The notes under the pieces: model-generated
The model's database searches: none
What the model was told of the DNA's origin: nothing
What the model saw: only the letters and a program-made list of their open reading frames with translations
Shown here: one piece after another, positions 37,733 through 46,709 of the stretch
Position numbering within the stretch: the stretch's first letter is position 1
Layout: each line of letters opens with the position of its first letter
Program-made: the position numbers and the translations under genes
DNA from: an uncultured Clostridia bacterium
Lineage (GTDB): Bacteria > Bacillota > Clostridia > Oscillospirales > Acutalibacteraceae
NCBI GenBank assembly: GCA_944384825.1
Contig: CALWUT010000003.1
Location: 25,348 to 89,347 of the forward strand
DNA: 64,000 bases
Direction: 5' to 3'

Positions 37733-38554
37733 ATGATATTTAAAAGTAAAGCTATGAATATTAACTTTATAGATTCGGTAGCTTTTTTAACATTTAAGGA
37801 ATTAGAAAAATATTCTTTCGTAAGACATGGTTACTCTACCCGACTTGGAGGAGTAAGCAAAAATGAATTTAAATCGTTAAATTTAAGTTTTTCAGTAGGA
37901 GATGATACAAAACTTGTAAATGAAAACTATGATATATTTTGTTCATGCTTAGGAGTGCAAAGATACAATTTAGCTTTAGCTTCGCAAGTTCATGAAGATA
38001 AAGTAACGAAAGTCAGTAAAAAAAACCTTAATAAAATTGACTTTACCAAGTTTGAAGAAACTGATGGACTTATTACTAGTGAATCCGGAATTGTCCTAAC
38101 TACTTTTCATGCCGATTGTATAGTCATATATATGATTGATATATCCAAAAAGATAGTGGGATTAGCGCATGCAGGATGGCGTGGAACAGTTAAGAATATT
38201 GCAGGGAAGCTTGCTAAGAAATTTATAACTGAGTATAATTCTTCATTTTCAGATATGGTATGTGCAATAGGACCTGGGATAGGAAAATGTTGCTTTGAAG
38301 TTTCTGAGTCTGTTTTAACGTATTTTCGTGCTTTGAATATTCCAAATAATTTTATTCAATTTTCCAGAGACGATAGTCGAATCTATATAGATTTATTAGA
38401 AGTAAATAAAATCCTTCTTTTAAGAGAAGGATTAAAAAATGAAAACATCTTTAAATCAGATATTTGTACTATGTGCAATCATGACATGTTATTTTCTCAT
38501 AGATTTACTGGAGGTAAACGTGGTACAAATAGTGCGTTTATTTTTATTAGCTAA
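37733..38554 (+). CDS. pgeF: Peptidoglycan editing factor PgeF (polyphenol oxidase / YfiH family)
   Basis: Cytoplasmic multi-Cys/His enzyme; E. coli PgeF removes L-Ser wrongly built into peptidoglycan precursors. Visible are VRHGYSTRLGGVS, ASQVHEDKV, TTFHADCIVIYM, GLAHAGWRGTV, AIGPGIGKCCFEV and the terminal CTMCNHDMLFSHR...GKRGTN, which together make the metal site. The ATG at 37733 has GGAG 5-6 bases upstream; an in-frame ATG at 37721 has none. 273 residues, complete. Confidence 0.93.
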   Translation: MIFKSKAMNINFIDSVAFLTFKELEKYSFVRHGYSTRLGGVSKNEFKSLNLSFSVGDDTKLVNENYDIFCSCLGVQRYNLALASQVHEDKVTKVSKKNLNKIDFTKFEETDGLITSESGIVLTTFHADCIVIYMIDISKKIVGLAHAGWRGTVKNIAGKLAKKFITEYNSSFSDMVCAIGPGIGKCCFEVSESVLTYFRALNIPNNFIQFSRDDSRIYIDLLEVNKILLLREGLKNENIFKSDICTMCNHDMLFSHRFTGGKRGTNSAFIFIS

Positions 38555-38567
38555 ACTTTAAAATTAT

Positions 38568-40286
38568 TTAATCTTCTCTTAATGCATCGAAAGTATCCAT
38601 AAGATTTAACGTTCCATATCCCCATTGGACATTTGGGTATTCTCTGCTGTTGTCTCTGCTACATCCTCTAATTAAAATTGAGCGAAGTCTTGTTCCAGTA
38701 GTATACGAAGCATTTTCTTGAACAATTGCCCATTGGAAAAATAAAGCTCCGGCACCGGCGGTTATTGCGGAAGAAATGCTTGTACCTGTCATGGTTCCTA
38801 TTCCGAAAGGAAAGAGTCCTGATACATTAACTCCCGGTGCAACAAAATCAGGTGCTAGTTTTGAGGTTGTAGTTGGACCCCAAGAGCTGTTAATATACAA
38901 ACTGTTTTCTTTGTTATTATATGCTCCTACTGCAATGGTTCCGATTGAAGTAGAAGGAATAACTACAGTATAATTAGGTGTAGGAGATACAAATTCTATG
39001 TCTGGACTTATAAATCCTTTCATAGGAAGCCACGCATGAAATTTTCCATCTACGATTACATCTCCATGTAATCGTATTTCCCATATTCCCGGTACAATAT
39101 CTTCTATTTGAACAATAGAAAATCTATTTCCATTTTGATGATATAAAATTTTTACCAAAGATTTCTCAAAGATTAATCTTTTTTCATAGTACGTTCCGAC
39201 AAAGAAAGGTATACGATTGATAACTTCTCCGGTAGGTGATTTTAAGGAAAAAGAGATTTTATCCCAACCGCTATACCATATGTAAACACTTAGTGACTTT
39301 GCTTTTTCTCCTACTCTTATTTCAATAGGAAAGACTTCTTCATTTTTGGTTATTATTCCTTCGGTATGATGTCTGGCATTACTTTCATTACCTACCGCAG
39401 TACATACTGCTATTCCTATTGCATTTGAAATGAAAGAAATGAAACTTTCCAGTCTATTGCGTCCATTGTGTGCTCCAAAATTACTTCCTATTCCCAAACA
39501 TATAACACAGGGAGCATTCAATAATTGTACTGCTCTATTTATAGCAAAATTTATTCCTAACATTATATCTATTGATTCAAATGCATTTTCCTGATCTTCC
39601 GGGACTAAAAATTGTCTTCTGTAATAATTGCTTGCACTTTTAAGTTTTACTGCTATTATATCCGCATCAGGAGCAGCACCGATAAAACCTTCATATTCTC
39701 TTCCTGCTGCAATAGAAGCAAGAAAAGTACCATGACCTACTGTATCTTGATGAGGTACTATGCTATAAGGATCTTCTGATCTGAGTGCTTCATTTATTTG
39801 CTCTTGCGTGTAAACAGTGCCAAAAAAAGCGTCTTCTTCAGGTTGAGAATCAATAGTTTGATCCCATATGTACTTTATCTTAGTGGTTCCGTCTTCATAT
39901 TTAAATACAGGACTTGTATAGTCTATACCGGTGTCTATAAATGCTGTAACAACCCCTCTGCCCGTCAAATTAAGATATGGTCTTTCTTGAACCCTTATTA
40001 TTCCTGCGGCTTCTAAGGCTTCTATTCCAGTTAATCCGTAAACTTCAGAATAGACGTTTAAAAAATCATATCCAAGCTCTTTAAAAATTTCTTCCATGTG
40101 ACTTTCAGTAGTGTATAGTATTGCTACAAAGTTTGGTAATACTGTTCCTAGTCTAATATAAGGTCTTTGAGAAATATAATCTTGAAATTGAGGAGTATAC
40201 CAATAGTAAAAACTTACTGTATAAGGCAATTTTATAAATTCATTTAAAGGCATTTCTTGAATTTGTTCGTTGGATAATTCTTCCAT
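38568..40286 (-). CDS. S8 family subtilisin-like peptidase (Csp-like), second copy
   Basis: 572 residues without a signal peptide. Catalytic triad intact: Asp near 117 (VTAFIDTGIDYTSP), His near 185 (DTVGHGTFLAS), Ser near 502 (MTGTSISSAITAG). The roughly 300-residue insertion between His and Ser has the beta-rich jelly-roll design of clostridial Csp proteases, which process the cortex hydrolase SleC during spore germination. It follows the other S8 gene by 25 bases on the same strand. A germination role is inferred from architecture; other cytoplasmic or spore roles are possible. Confidence 0.85.
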   Translation of the reverse strand: MEELSNEQIQEMPLNEFIKLPYTVSFYYWYTPQFQDYISQRPYIRLGTVLPNFVAILYTTESHMEEIFKELGYDFLNVYSEVYGLTGIEALEAAGIIRVQERPYLNLTGRGVVTAFIDTGIDYTSPVFKYEDGTTKIKYIWDQTIDSQPEEDAFFGTVYTQEQINEALRSEDPYSIVPHQDTVGHGTFLASIAAGREYEGFIGAAPDADIIAVKLKSASNYYRRQFLVPEDQENAFESIDIMLGINFAINRAVQLLNAPCVICLGIGSNFGAHNGRNRLESFISFISNAIGIAVCTAVGNESNARHHTEGIITKNEEVFPIEIRVGEKAKSLSVYIWYSGWDKISFSLKSPTGEVINRIPFFVGTYYEKRLIFEKSLVKILYHQNGNRFSIVQIEDIVPGIWEIRLHGDVIVDGKFHAWLPMKGFISPDIEFVSPTPNYTVVIPSTSIGTIAVGAYNNKENSLYINSSWGPTTTSKLAPDFVAPGVNVSGLFPFGIGTMTGTSISSAITAGAGALFFQWAIVQENASYTTGTRLRSILIRGCSRDNSREYPNVQWGYGTLNLMDTFDALRED

Positions 40287-40311
40287 GTTGTGTACCTCTC
40301 TTTATAATCAC

Positions 40312-42045
40312 TTATGAATATCCGTTAAACGTTTGGAGCTGCATAAGAGTATCATACAGACACAAACTTCCATATCCCCATTCTCGATTGGGATAAAGGA
40401 TATTTGGTTGACGTCTTGCTCCACTTTTAAGATAAGCTTTTATTCTTTCACCATATAAAAAAGGATCGTTAAGTTCAACTATTCCCCACTGCATCATTAA
40501 AGCAGCGGAACCGGTTACGAAAGGCGCTGCCATACTGGTTCCACTAAAAGTAGTATATCCTCCATTTATCTTCGTTGTAACTATTCCAATCGATGGAGCT
40601 ACTATATCGGGCTTTGTAAAAACTATATTTAATGTATTTCCTCTTCCCGAAAAACCAGCTATAATGCTCCGAGCAGAATCATATCCTCCAACAGTTATGA
40701 CGTTTAAAGCTGTGGAAGGAAGAGTAAGAGTAGTGTTAGTACTTGAAATTGTAAATGATGTTTCCTCAGTTACTTCTTCAACAGTAGGTAGATAAATATT
40801 GTATTTTCCATCTACTATTTCAGCTGCACGTATTCTAATTGTAAAAATTCCTACCGGAGGAGTATTTCGATTTGATTTTACTTGGAAAAATACTTCTTGA
40901 AATGAACTGTAAAATTGAGGTTGACTGTAATTTATAAGTATTGATATATCTCCAATGCGATAAGTGCGAGTAAGGTCAAACTGTAATATTTCACCGGTTG
41001 ATTGTCCTCCTGGAAGCACAAGTTCGACAGTGATGGAATCTACAAAATTTTTCCATAAAGTTATATAAAACGAAGAAAATTTTCCTGCATAGAAAAATGA
41101 CACTTCTTGCATTTCACCAGATTTTATTTCTCCTTCATAATGATGTCCTGCTTCTCCTTCGTTTCCAGAAGCAACAATTATGGAAGTTTTCCAGTATTGA
41201 GCCATATCATCTATGAAATTTTCAAAAAGAGATTGACCATTATGTGGTCCGTCATTAGTGCCGTAGCTTATATTTATTGCAATAGGCATTTGAAGCTCTC
41301 TAGCTTTGTCTATAACGTACTTCAGCGCTCTCATAAATTCGGTAGTTCTAGCAAATGAAGGAAGTCCTTTTTCTCCTAATTTGACTATTATCAGCGATGC
41401 TTTAGGAGCTACTCCCACATTTTCTCCGTTAGATGAACGACCATTTCCGGCTGCTATTCCTGCTACAGCGGTTCCATGACCTACAGTATCGACTTCTGGA
41501 ACGATTTCATAAGGATTAGAACTCAAAAGGGCGGCGTTTATATCCTCGTTTGTATACTCTGCACCATGAGTAAATCCTGAGGGTATTTTACCTGTTTCTG
41601 TTTGATCCCACATGTATAATATTCTACTGGTTCCATCTTCATTTATAAAATCAGGATGAGTATAATCAATTCCTGAATCTATAATTCCAATTATTACTCC
41701 TTCTCCTGATAAATTAAAGTCTTTGGGACTTCTTACATTAGTTATACATGATTTATTAATTGCATCTTTAAGATTAAGAGTCAAAGTTTTAGGAGACTCT
41801 ACGTGTTCTACTTCGGAATATCTGATTAAAAGAGGAATTTTATCTAGCGTAAGTGTAGCTATAGCGTAATTTTCGCTTACAATCTCTACTTCAATATCTA
41901 ATTCTTCTCCTACTTTCATGATATCTCCGTTAAATTTTATAATTACTTCCCAAAGACTAATTGAAGATACATATCCGGCTTCCAATTCGGTATTTTGAAA
42001 TTCTGATATTATTTGTCTGTCGGGGATCCGATTTATAAAAGGCAT
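40312..42045 (-). CDS. S8 family subtilisin-like peptidase (Csp-like), first copy
   Basis: 577 residues, first gene of a two-protease operon, ATG behind AAAGGAGG. Triad: Asp near 124 (GIIDSGIDYTHPDF), His near 190 (DTVGHGTAVAGIAAG), Ser near 498 (FSGTSMAAPFVTGSA). The prodomain-like first 100 residues contain the EVEHVESPKTL segment common in this family. As in Csp proteases, a long jelly-roll region separates His and Ser. It is clearly paralogous to the neighbouring copy and also keeps all catalytic residues, unlike the CspA/CspC pseudoproteases of C. difficile. Confidence 0.87.
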   Translation of the reverse strand: MPFINRIPDRQIISEFQNTELEAGYVSSISLWEVIIKFNGDIMKVGEELDIEVEIVSENYAIATLTLDKIPLLIRYSEVEHVESPKTLTLNLKDAINKSCITNVRSPKDFNLSGEGVIIGIIDSGIDYTHPDFINEDGTSRILYMWDQTETGKIPSGFTHGAEYTNEDINAALLSSNPYEIVPEVDTVGHGTAVAGIAAGNGRSSNGENVGVAPKASLIIVKLGEKGLPSFARTTEFMRALKYVIDKARELQMPIAINISYGTNDGPHNGQSLFENFIDDMAQYWKTSIIVASGNEGEAGHHYEGEIKSGEMQEVSFFYAGKFSSFYITLWKNFVDSITVELVLPGGQSTGEILQFDLTRTYRIGDISILINYSQPQFYSSFQEVFFQVKSNRNTPPVGIFTIRIRAAEIVDGKYNIYLPTVEEVTEETSFTISSTNTTLTLPSTALNVITVGGYDSARSIIAGFSGRGNTLNIVFTKPDIVAPSIGIVTTKINGGYTTFSGTSMAAPFVTGSAALMMQWGIVELNDPFLYGERIKAYLKSGARRQPNILYPNREWGYGSLCLYDTLMQLQTFNGYS

Positions 42046-42120
42046 GAACTTTAACGACCTCCTTTTTCTCTACTTATATTATATGAAAGAAGTATTAGTT
42101 TATATAACTCAGCAATAATT

Positions 42121-42151
42121 AAAGCTATCGGTCAATTTTGCCGATAGCTTT
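42121..42151 (-). terminator. Terminator of the decayed lipoprotein gene
   Basis: AAAGCTATCGG and CCGATAGCTTT make a perfect 11-bp stem with a 9-base loop; on the minus strand the 3' arm ends in TTT followed by AATTATT. It isolates the subtilase operon from the gene upstream. Confidence 0.8.
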
Positions 42152-42210
42152 GTATGTGACTTTTAAAAGTTATTTATTTTTATCAAAAAAGTGGATTAAA
42201 TTTAAATCTT

Positions 42211-42850
42211 CTAATATAAACTATTAATGCATTCAGGAATTCCTTCGTCTACAATTTTATGTAACAAATCAATGAGACTAAGATATCCTCTTTCAATTTT
42301 ACTAAAATTAGGGTTTTGAGTTGTTTGAACTGCTTGTATTTTCTTTATAAAAAGGTTTGTTAACTCAGTAATAAATTTAATCTCTTGTCCGGCGAAATTG
42401 TGAACAAATTTTGTATTCCTCGGATCATTATATATAGGTATTAATATATTGCTTACATATATCTCAAGGAACTGAGCTATATTATTGAAGTCAGAATTCA
42501 AGTTAATTATCGTTCCTTGACAACCAAGTTCGAACTTAAATTCTACTGGAAAAAGATTTAAAAAAGTGTTCGGATTTAGTTGATGTGTGCTTCGAAATCG
42601 AATCACATCACCAACGCTATTCCGGAAACAAGTTTTCTGAGTATCTTTTTCACCATATACTTTCTCATTAAAACTTCTGAGTGCTATTTCAAAAAGCTCA
42701 CGAATACCATCATTTGTCAACTCATTACTTACTTACAAGGGAGTTTCCTGTTATATAGTTTACTTTAAAAGCTCCAACGTTTTGGCAAGCTGATCATCCC
42801 ATTAATAATGCTGCTACTGATGCACTTACTTTTTTAATTGCTTTTTTCAT
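42211..42850 (-). pseudogene. Lipoprotein gene with a nonsense codon in the lipobox and a tetranucleotide-repeat frameshift
   Basis: On the minus strand, behind AAAGGATG, MKKAIKKVSASVAALLMG is followed by TGA and then SACQNVGAF. A single change TTA to TGA would explain the loss of a normal LSAC lipobox. The frame ends at a (GTAA)3 tract at 42725-42736. Deleting one GTAA joins ...GNSLVSNELTNDG in one frame to the 169-residue remainder (IRELFEIALRSFNEKVYGEK ... PECINSLY), total 211 residues. The body is mostly helical and I do not recognise a family. The downstream part could start at a TTG (42720) but has no ribosome binding site. Confidence 0.7.
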
Positions 42851-42995
42851 TTGTTTGACACATCCTTTATTATTTATTGTATTATTATTACAACATTAAA
42901 TTTAGTTTAATGCAATTGTAAATTTATATTTCTACTTAAATCACAAAAATAATTTTTATTATACATAAATTTAAACAAATATTTATATAATATTA

Positions 42996-44531
42996 TTACG
43001 CATTTAAATGAAATAAGTATTTTCTGTCTAAGTTTCTATATTGTATAGCTTCGGAGATATGATTAGTGCTTATAAGTTCTTTTCCGTCTAAATCAGCAAT
43101 TGTTCTAGCTACTCTTAAGACTTTGCTATAAGCTCTTGCGGATAAGGAGAGTGAATTAAAAGCGTTTTGAAACATTTTTTCAGCATCTGGAGTTAATGGA
43201 CAGGCTTCAGAAATCAAATGAGAAGGAAGCTTTACATTGGAAAGAATATTATGCCTTTTATATCTTTCAATTTGAATATTCCTTGCTTGGTTCACTCGTT
43301 TGCTTATTTCCTCAGATGTTTCATTTATATCACTTGAATTTAAATCTTCAAATTTAATACTGGGAACTTCTATATGTATATCAATTCTGTCTAGTATCGG
43401 GCCTGAAATTTTAGACATATATTTTCCGATTTGCCATGCTGAGCATGTACAGGGTACTGAAGGATGTCCATAGTATCCGCATGGACACGGATTCATAGCA
43501 GCTATAAGCATTATAGCCGAGGGAAATGTAATACTACTTTGCGCTCTTGATATTGTAATATATCCGTCTTCTAGTGGTTGCCGGAGAGTTTCTAAAGCGC
43601 TGCGCGAAAATTCAGATAATTCATCTAGGAAAAGCACTCCGTTATGAGCAAATGTAATTTCTCCGGGGTAAGGTGGACTTCCGCCTCCACACAATCCAGC
43701 AGTAGAAATTGTATAATGAGGAGCTCTAAATGGTCTTTGAGTTACCAACGATGTTCCGCTTTTCAACATTCCGCGCGATGAATAAATCGCAGTAGTTTCT
43801 AACATTTCTTCAAAAGTCATTTCGGGAAGAATGGAAAGTATTCTTTTAGCCATCATACTTTTACCTGAACCTGGAGGTCCAATCATTAACACGTTATGTC
43901 CCCCGGCAGCCGCTATTTCTAGGGCACGCTTAACTTCGATTTGACCTTTAACTTGAGAAAAGTTTAACAGTTCATTTTCTGGTTTTTTTATTATGATATC
44001 GGAAGAATATACTTTGAGTTCTGTTTCGTTAAGTAAATAACTTGTAAGTTCAGAAATATTTTTAATAGCGTAAACGTTTATTCCCTTTATTACGGAAGCT
44101 TCTTGAGCATTGTTGAACGGAACGAATATATTTTTGAATCCTAATTTTTTAGCTTTTAGCGTCATTGAAAGTACTCCGCTTACAGCGCATACATCTCCTT
44201 TTAAAGACAGTTCTCCAATAAATATGCTGCTATTTAATTCTTTACTAATTTGGTTGCTTGCATGTAAAAGAGACATAAAAATAGGTAAATCGTAAAGAGT
44301 GCCACTTTTTTTTACATCCGCAGGAGCAAGATTAATAGTTATTCTAGCTAACGGAAATTTAAATCCGCAATTTTTCATTGCTGCTCTTACTCTATTTTTA
44401 GATTCTTTTACTGCACTATCCGGTAATCCTACTATATCGCAGGCGGGCATACCTTTAGATATATCAGATTCAATTTTAACTAAGAATGCTTCTACTCCGT
44501 TTACACCCATACTATATAAGGTTGAAACCAT
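42996..44531 (-). CDS. comM: YifB/ComM family Mg-chelatase-like AAA+ protein
   Basis: 511 residues. In Gram-negative competence ComM is a branch-migration helicase; Bacillota homologues are less studied. Visible are the N-terminal lon-like region (GMPACDIVGLPDSAVKESKN, ITINLAPADVKKSG), the AAA module with Walker A GPPGSGKSMMAK near 217, Walker B VLFLDELSEF, MNPCPCGYYG with a Cys cluster, and the C-terminal domain SLSARAYSKVLRVARTIADL. ATG near a GGAGG site. Complete. Confidence 0.95.
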   Translation of the reverse strand: MVSTLYSMGVNGVEAFLVKIESDISKGMPACDIVGLPDSAVKESKNRVRAAMKNCGFKFPLARITINLAPADVKKSGTLYDLPIFMSLLHASNQISKELNSSIFIGELSLKGDVCAVSGVLSMTLKAKKLGFKNIFVPFNNAQEASVIKGINVYAIKNISELTSYLLNETELKVYSSDIIIKKPENELLNFSQVKGQIEVKRALEIAAAGGHNVLMIGPPGSGKSMMAKRILSILPEMTFEEMLETTAIYSSRGMLKSGTSLVTQRPFRAPHYTISTAGLCGGGSPPYPGEITFAHNGVLFLDELSEFSRSALETLRQPLEDGYITISRAQSSITFPSAIMLIAAMNPCPCGYYGHPSVPCTCSAWQIGKYMSKISGPILDRIDIHIEVPSIKFEDLNSSDINETSEEISKRVNQARNIQIERYKRHNILSNVKLPSHLISEACPLTPDAEKMFQNAFNSLSLSARAYSKVLRVARTIADLDGKELISTNHISEAIQYRNLDRKYLFHLNA

Positions 44532-44672
44532 AAATCCTCCTTGATTATTTGCTTAAATTAATATTTAATATATATTAATTATATATTATAACAAAGAGAA
44601 TTTCAATTATTTAAATACTTCTAATATATAAGCTAACCTTAAATGGTTATGAAAAATTGATTAAAGTATATT

Positions 44673-45038
44673 CTAACTGCAATAATCTTCCAATAAAGTA
44701 ATAAGCTCTTCTTCAGAAGATACTTCTATTCCTTTTTTCAACAATTCTTGGTCGACTGGCGGAAGTTCTTCTACTGCAACTGAAGTTACACTAATAGGGT
44801 CATAACTCTCGGAACTGAATACAGCTACATTTCCATTGTAATTTTTAACTTTATATACTTTAAATTCAGATTGTGCGGTAGAGCTTTGCGGTTTAGACTC
44901 TTCTTCTGTAGATAATACAGATTCAGTAGCAGGCGGAACCACGGGATTTTCTTTAGGAACTGAGTAGTTTGTTATAAAATATACTCCAACAATAAAAATA
45001 AGTACAAAAATAGTTACACTTATGATAGTTTTTCTCAT
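44673..45038 (-). CDS. Membrane-anchored protein with BofC-like C-terminal domain
   Basis: 121 residues. An N-terminal membrane anchor (ISVTIFVLIFIVGVYFI) is followed by a Pro/Ser/Glu-rich linker and a compact domain (KVYKVKNYNGNVAVFSSESY, ELPPVDQELLKKGIEVSSEE, ELITLLEDYCS). This domain resembles the BofC C-terminal-type domains in many small clostridial membrane proteins. BofC restrains sporulation signalling in Bacillus, but that function should not be transferred here without test. AAAGGAAG before ATG; monocistronic. Confidence 0.65.
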   Translation of the reverse strand: MRKTIISVTIFVLIFIVGVYFITNYSVPKENPVVPPATESVLSTEEESKPQSSTAQSEFKVYKVKNYNGNVAVFSSESYDPISVTSVAVEELPPVDQELLKKGIEVSSEEELITLLEDYCS

Positions 45039-45150
45039 AATAAACTTCCTTTAAAACCATATAACAAAATATAATTTATACTTTGGTATTATTTGCATAA
45101 TATGAGAATTTATTCTTTAAATTAATTAAGATTAGAGCTATTAGCGATAA

Positions 45151-45179
45151 TTGATTATTTTTGGGATTATTGTTATAAT
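45151..45179 (+). promoter_or_regulatory. Sigma-A promoter of the thyX operon, with palindrome at the start site
   Basis: TTGATT at 45151-45156 and TATAAT at 45174-45179, 17 bases apart. A perfect 10-bp palindrome GCGTATACGC lies at 45184-45193, over the expected start site, and could be an operator. Confidence 0.8.
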
Positions 45180-45221
45180 TTATGCGTATACGCTTATATT
45201 AAATTTCAGGAGGAAAAACAA

Positions 45222-45980
45222 GTGCAAGTAAAACTAATATCTCATACTCCTAATCCGGAAAAACTAGTTGCCGCAGCGGCAAAGCTTTGCTATTCAAAGA
45301 GTAGTGCCGAAGACATTTTGGAAAAACTTACAGAAGAAGAAACTTCGAGTTTTATTGATAGACTTATGAAATTAGGTCATGAAAGTCCGCTGGAACATAT
45401 TACGTTTACTTTTGCATTAGAGGGAGTGTCGAGGTCTCTTTTAGCTCAAATTACCAGACACCGCATCGCATCATATAGCGTTCAAAGTCAAAGATACGTA
45501 AAAAGCAGAGAAATCAAATATGTTATTCCGCCTTCAATAGAAAGTATTCCGGAAGCAAGAGAAGAATTTTGCTCGGCTATGGAAATGCTATTTACGTCTT
45601 ATAATAAACTTACAGAAATCCTTGAAAAAAAATATGTTGAACAATTAGACTATGAAACAGCAGATGCTAAAAAACAAAATAAAAGCATAGAAAAGTCAGC
45701 GATTGAAGACGCAAGATATGTGCTTCCAAACGCGTGGAAGACGAACTTAATTTGTACCTTTAATGCCAGAAGCTTAATTAATTTTTTTTATCATCGATGC
45801 TGTAACAGAGCTCAGTGGGAAATAAGAGGACTTGCATGCGAAATGCTAAAAATAGTTAGAAACATAGCTCCTAATATATTTAGTGATATTGGTCCAGGAT
45901 GTTTAAAGGGGATATGCCCGGAAGGTAAAATGTCATGCGGTAAATTTTTAAAGGTTCGTGAGTTTTTTAAAAGTTTATAA
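45222..45980 (+). CDS. thyX: Flavin-dependent thymidylate synthase ThyX
   Basis: Converts dUMP to dTMP using FAD, NADPH and methylene-tetrahydrofolate. The signature region is ITRHRIASYSVQSQRYV; compared with RHRxxSxNxxSxR, the Asn position is Ser. Also visible are GHESPLEHITFTF and NARSLINFFYHRCCNRAQWE. 252 residues. GTG start behind AGGAGG. Followed by tmk, a natural pairing for dTTP supply. Confidence 0.95.
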   Translation: MQVKLISHTPNPEKLVAAAAKLCYSKSSAEDILEKLTEEETSSFIDRLMKLGHESPLEHITFTFALEGVSRSLLAQITRHRIASYSVQSQRYVKSREIKYVIPPSIESIPEAREEFCSAMEMLFTSYNKLTEILEKKYVEQLDYETADAKKQNKSIEKSAIEDARYVLPNAWKTNLICTFNARSLINFFYHRCCNRAQWEIRGLACEMLKIVRNIAPNIFSDIGPGCLKGICPEGKMSCGKFLKVREFFKSL

Positions 45981-46043
45981 ACGAATAAAAGAGGTGATTT
46001 TAGGAATGACAATGTACATATAAATTGTGGGTCTTTTAAAATT

Positions 46044-46709
46044 ATGAGAGGGAAATTAATTGTAATAGAAGGACTTGACGGCTGTGGGAAAAATACTCAA
46101 ACTAACTTACTGGTAAATCATTTGAAAAACAGAGGGAAAAAAGTAAAATATTTCTCTTTCCCTGATTACTCTCAGCCTTCTTCTTCACTTATAAAAATGT
46201 ACCTAAATTCTGAATTCGGAAATACTCCAAATGATGTTAATGCTTACGCAGCAGCATCATTTTATGCCGTAGATAGGTTTGCTAGCTTCAAGAAAAATTG
46301 GAGTAAGGATTTTGACGGCGGATGTAATATTATTTGCGATAGGTACACAACTTCTAATACTTTTTATCAAATGTGCAAACTTAAAGAGTCTTCATGGGAG
46401 GAATATTTAGCTTGGCTTTATGATTATGAATATAATAAGTTGGGACTTCCGAAACCGGATGTAGTTTTATATTTAAAAGTTCCTATTGAACTTTCTCAAA
46501 ATTTGATAACTACTAGATACAAGGGAAATGAAAATAGAAAAGATCTTCATGAGTCAAATACTTCATTTCTTAAAAATTGTGAACATGCTGCAAATTATGT
46601 AGCTAAAAGAGATAAATGGTCTATAATAGAGTGCTGCGAAGGAATAGAAATGAAGTCTAAACTTTCGATCCATGAAGAAATTATTAACTGTATAGAAGGA
46701 GAGATTTAA
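46044..46709 (+). CDS. tmk: Thymidylate kinase
   Basis: Phosphorylates dTMP to dTDP. P-loop IEGLDGCGKNTQT near residues 9-19, in which the usual Ser/Ala after Lys is Asn; DRY motif as CDRYTTSN; the LID region has TTRYKGNENRKDLHE. 221 residues. The ATG at 46044 has no clear ribosome binding site: the nearest good GAGGTGATTTTAGG, at about 45991, fronts a 5-codon leader frame (MTMYI), so translation may depend on re-initiation. It overlaps the next gene by one base. Confidence 0.88.
   Translation: MRGKLIVIEGLDGCGKNTQTNLLVNHLKNRGKKVKYFSFPDYSQPSSSLIKMYLNSEFGNTPNDVNAYAAASFYAVDRFASFKKNWSKDFDGGCNIICDRYTTSNTFYQMCKLKESSWEEYLAWLYDYEYNKLGLPKPDVVLYLKVPIELSQNLITTRYKGNENRKDLHESNTSFLKNCEHAANYVAKRDKWSIIECCEGIEMKSKLSIHEEIINCIEGEI

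Noticed and set aside
10796-42796. Stop-codon reassignment (TAG or TGA read as sense)
   Set aside because: Both TAG and TGA interrupt accessory genes, but neither occurs inside any housekeeping frame, and several core genes use them or TAA as normal ends. Decay explains the pattern better.
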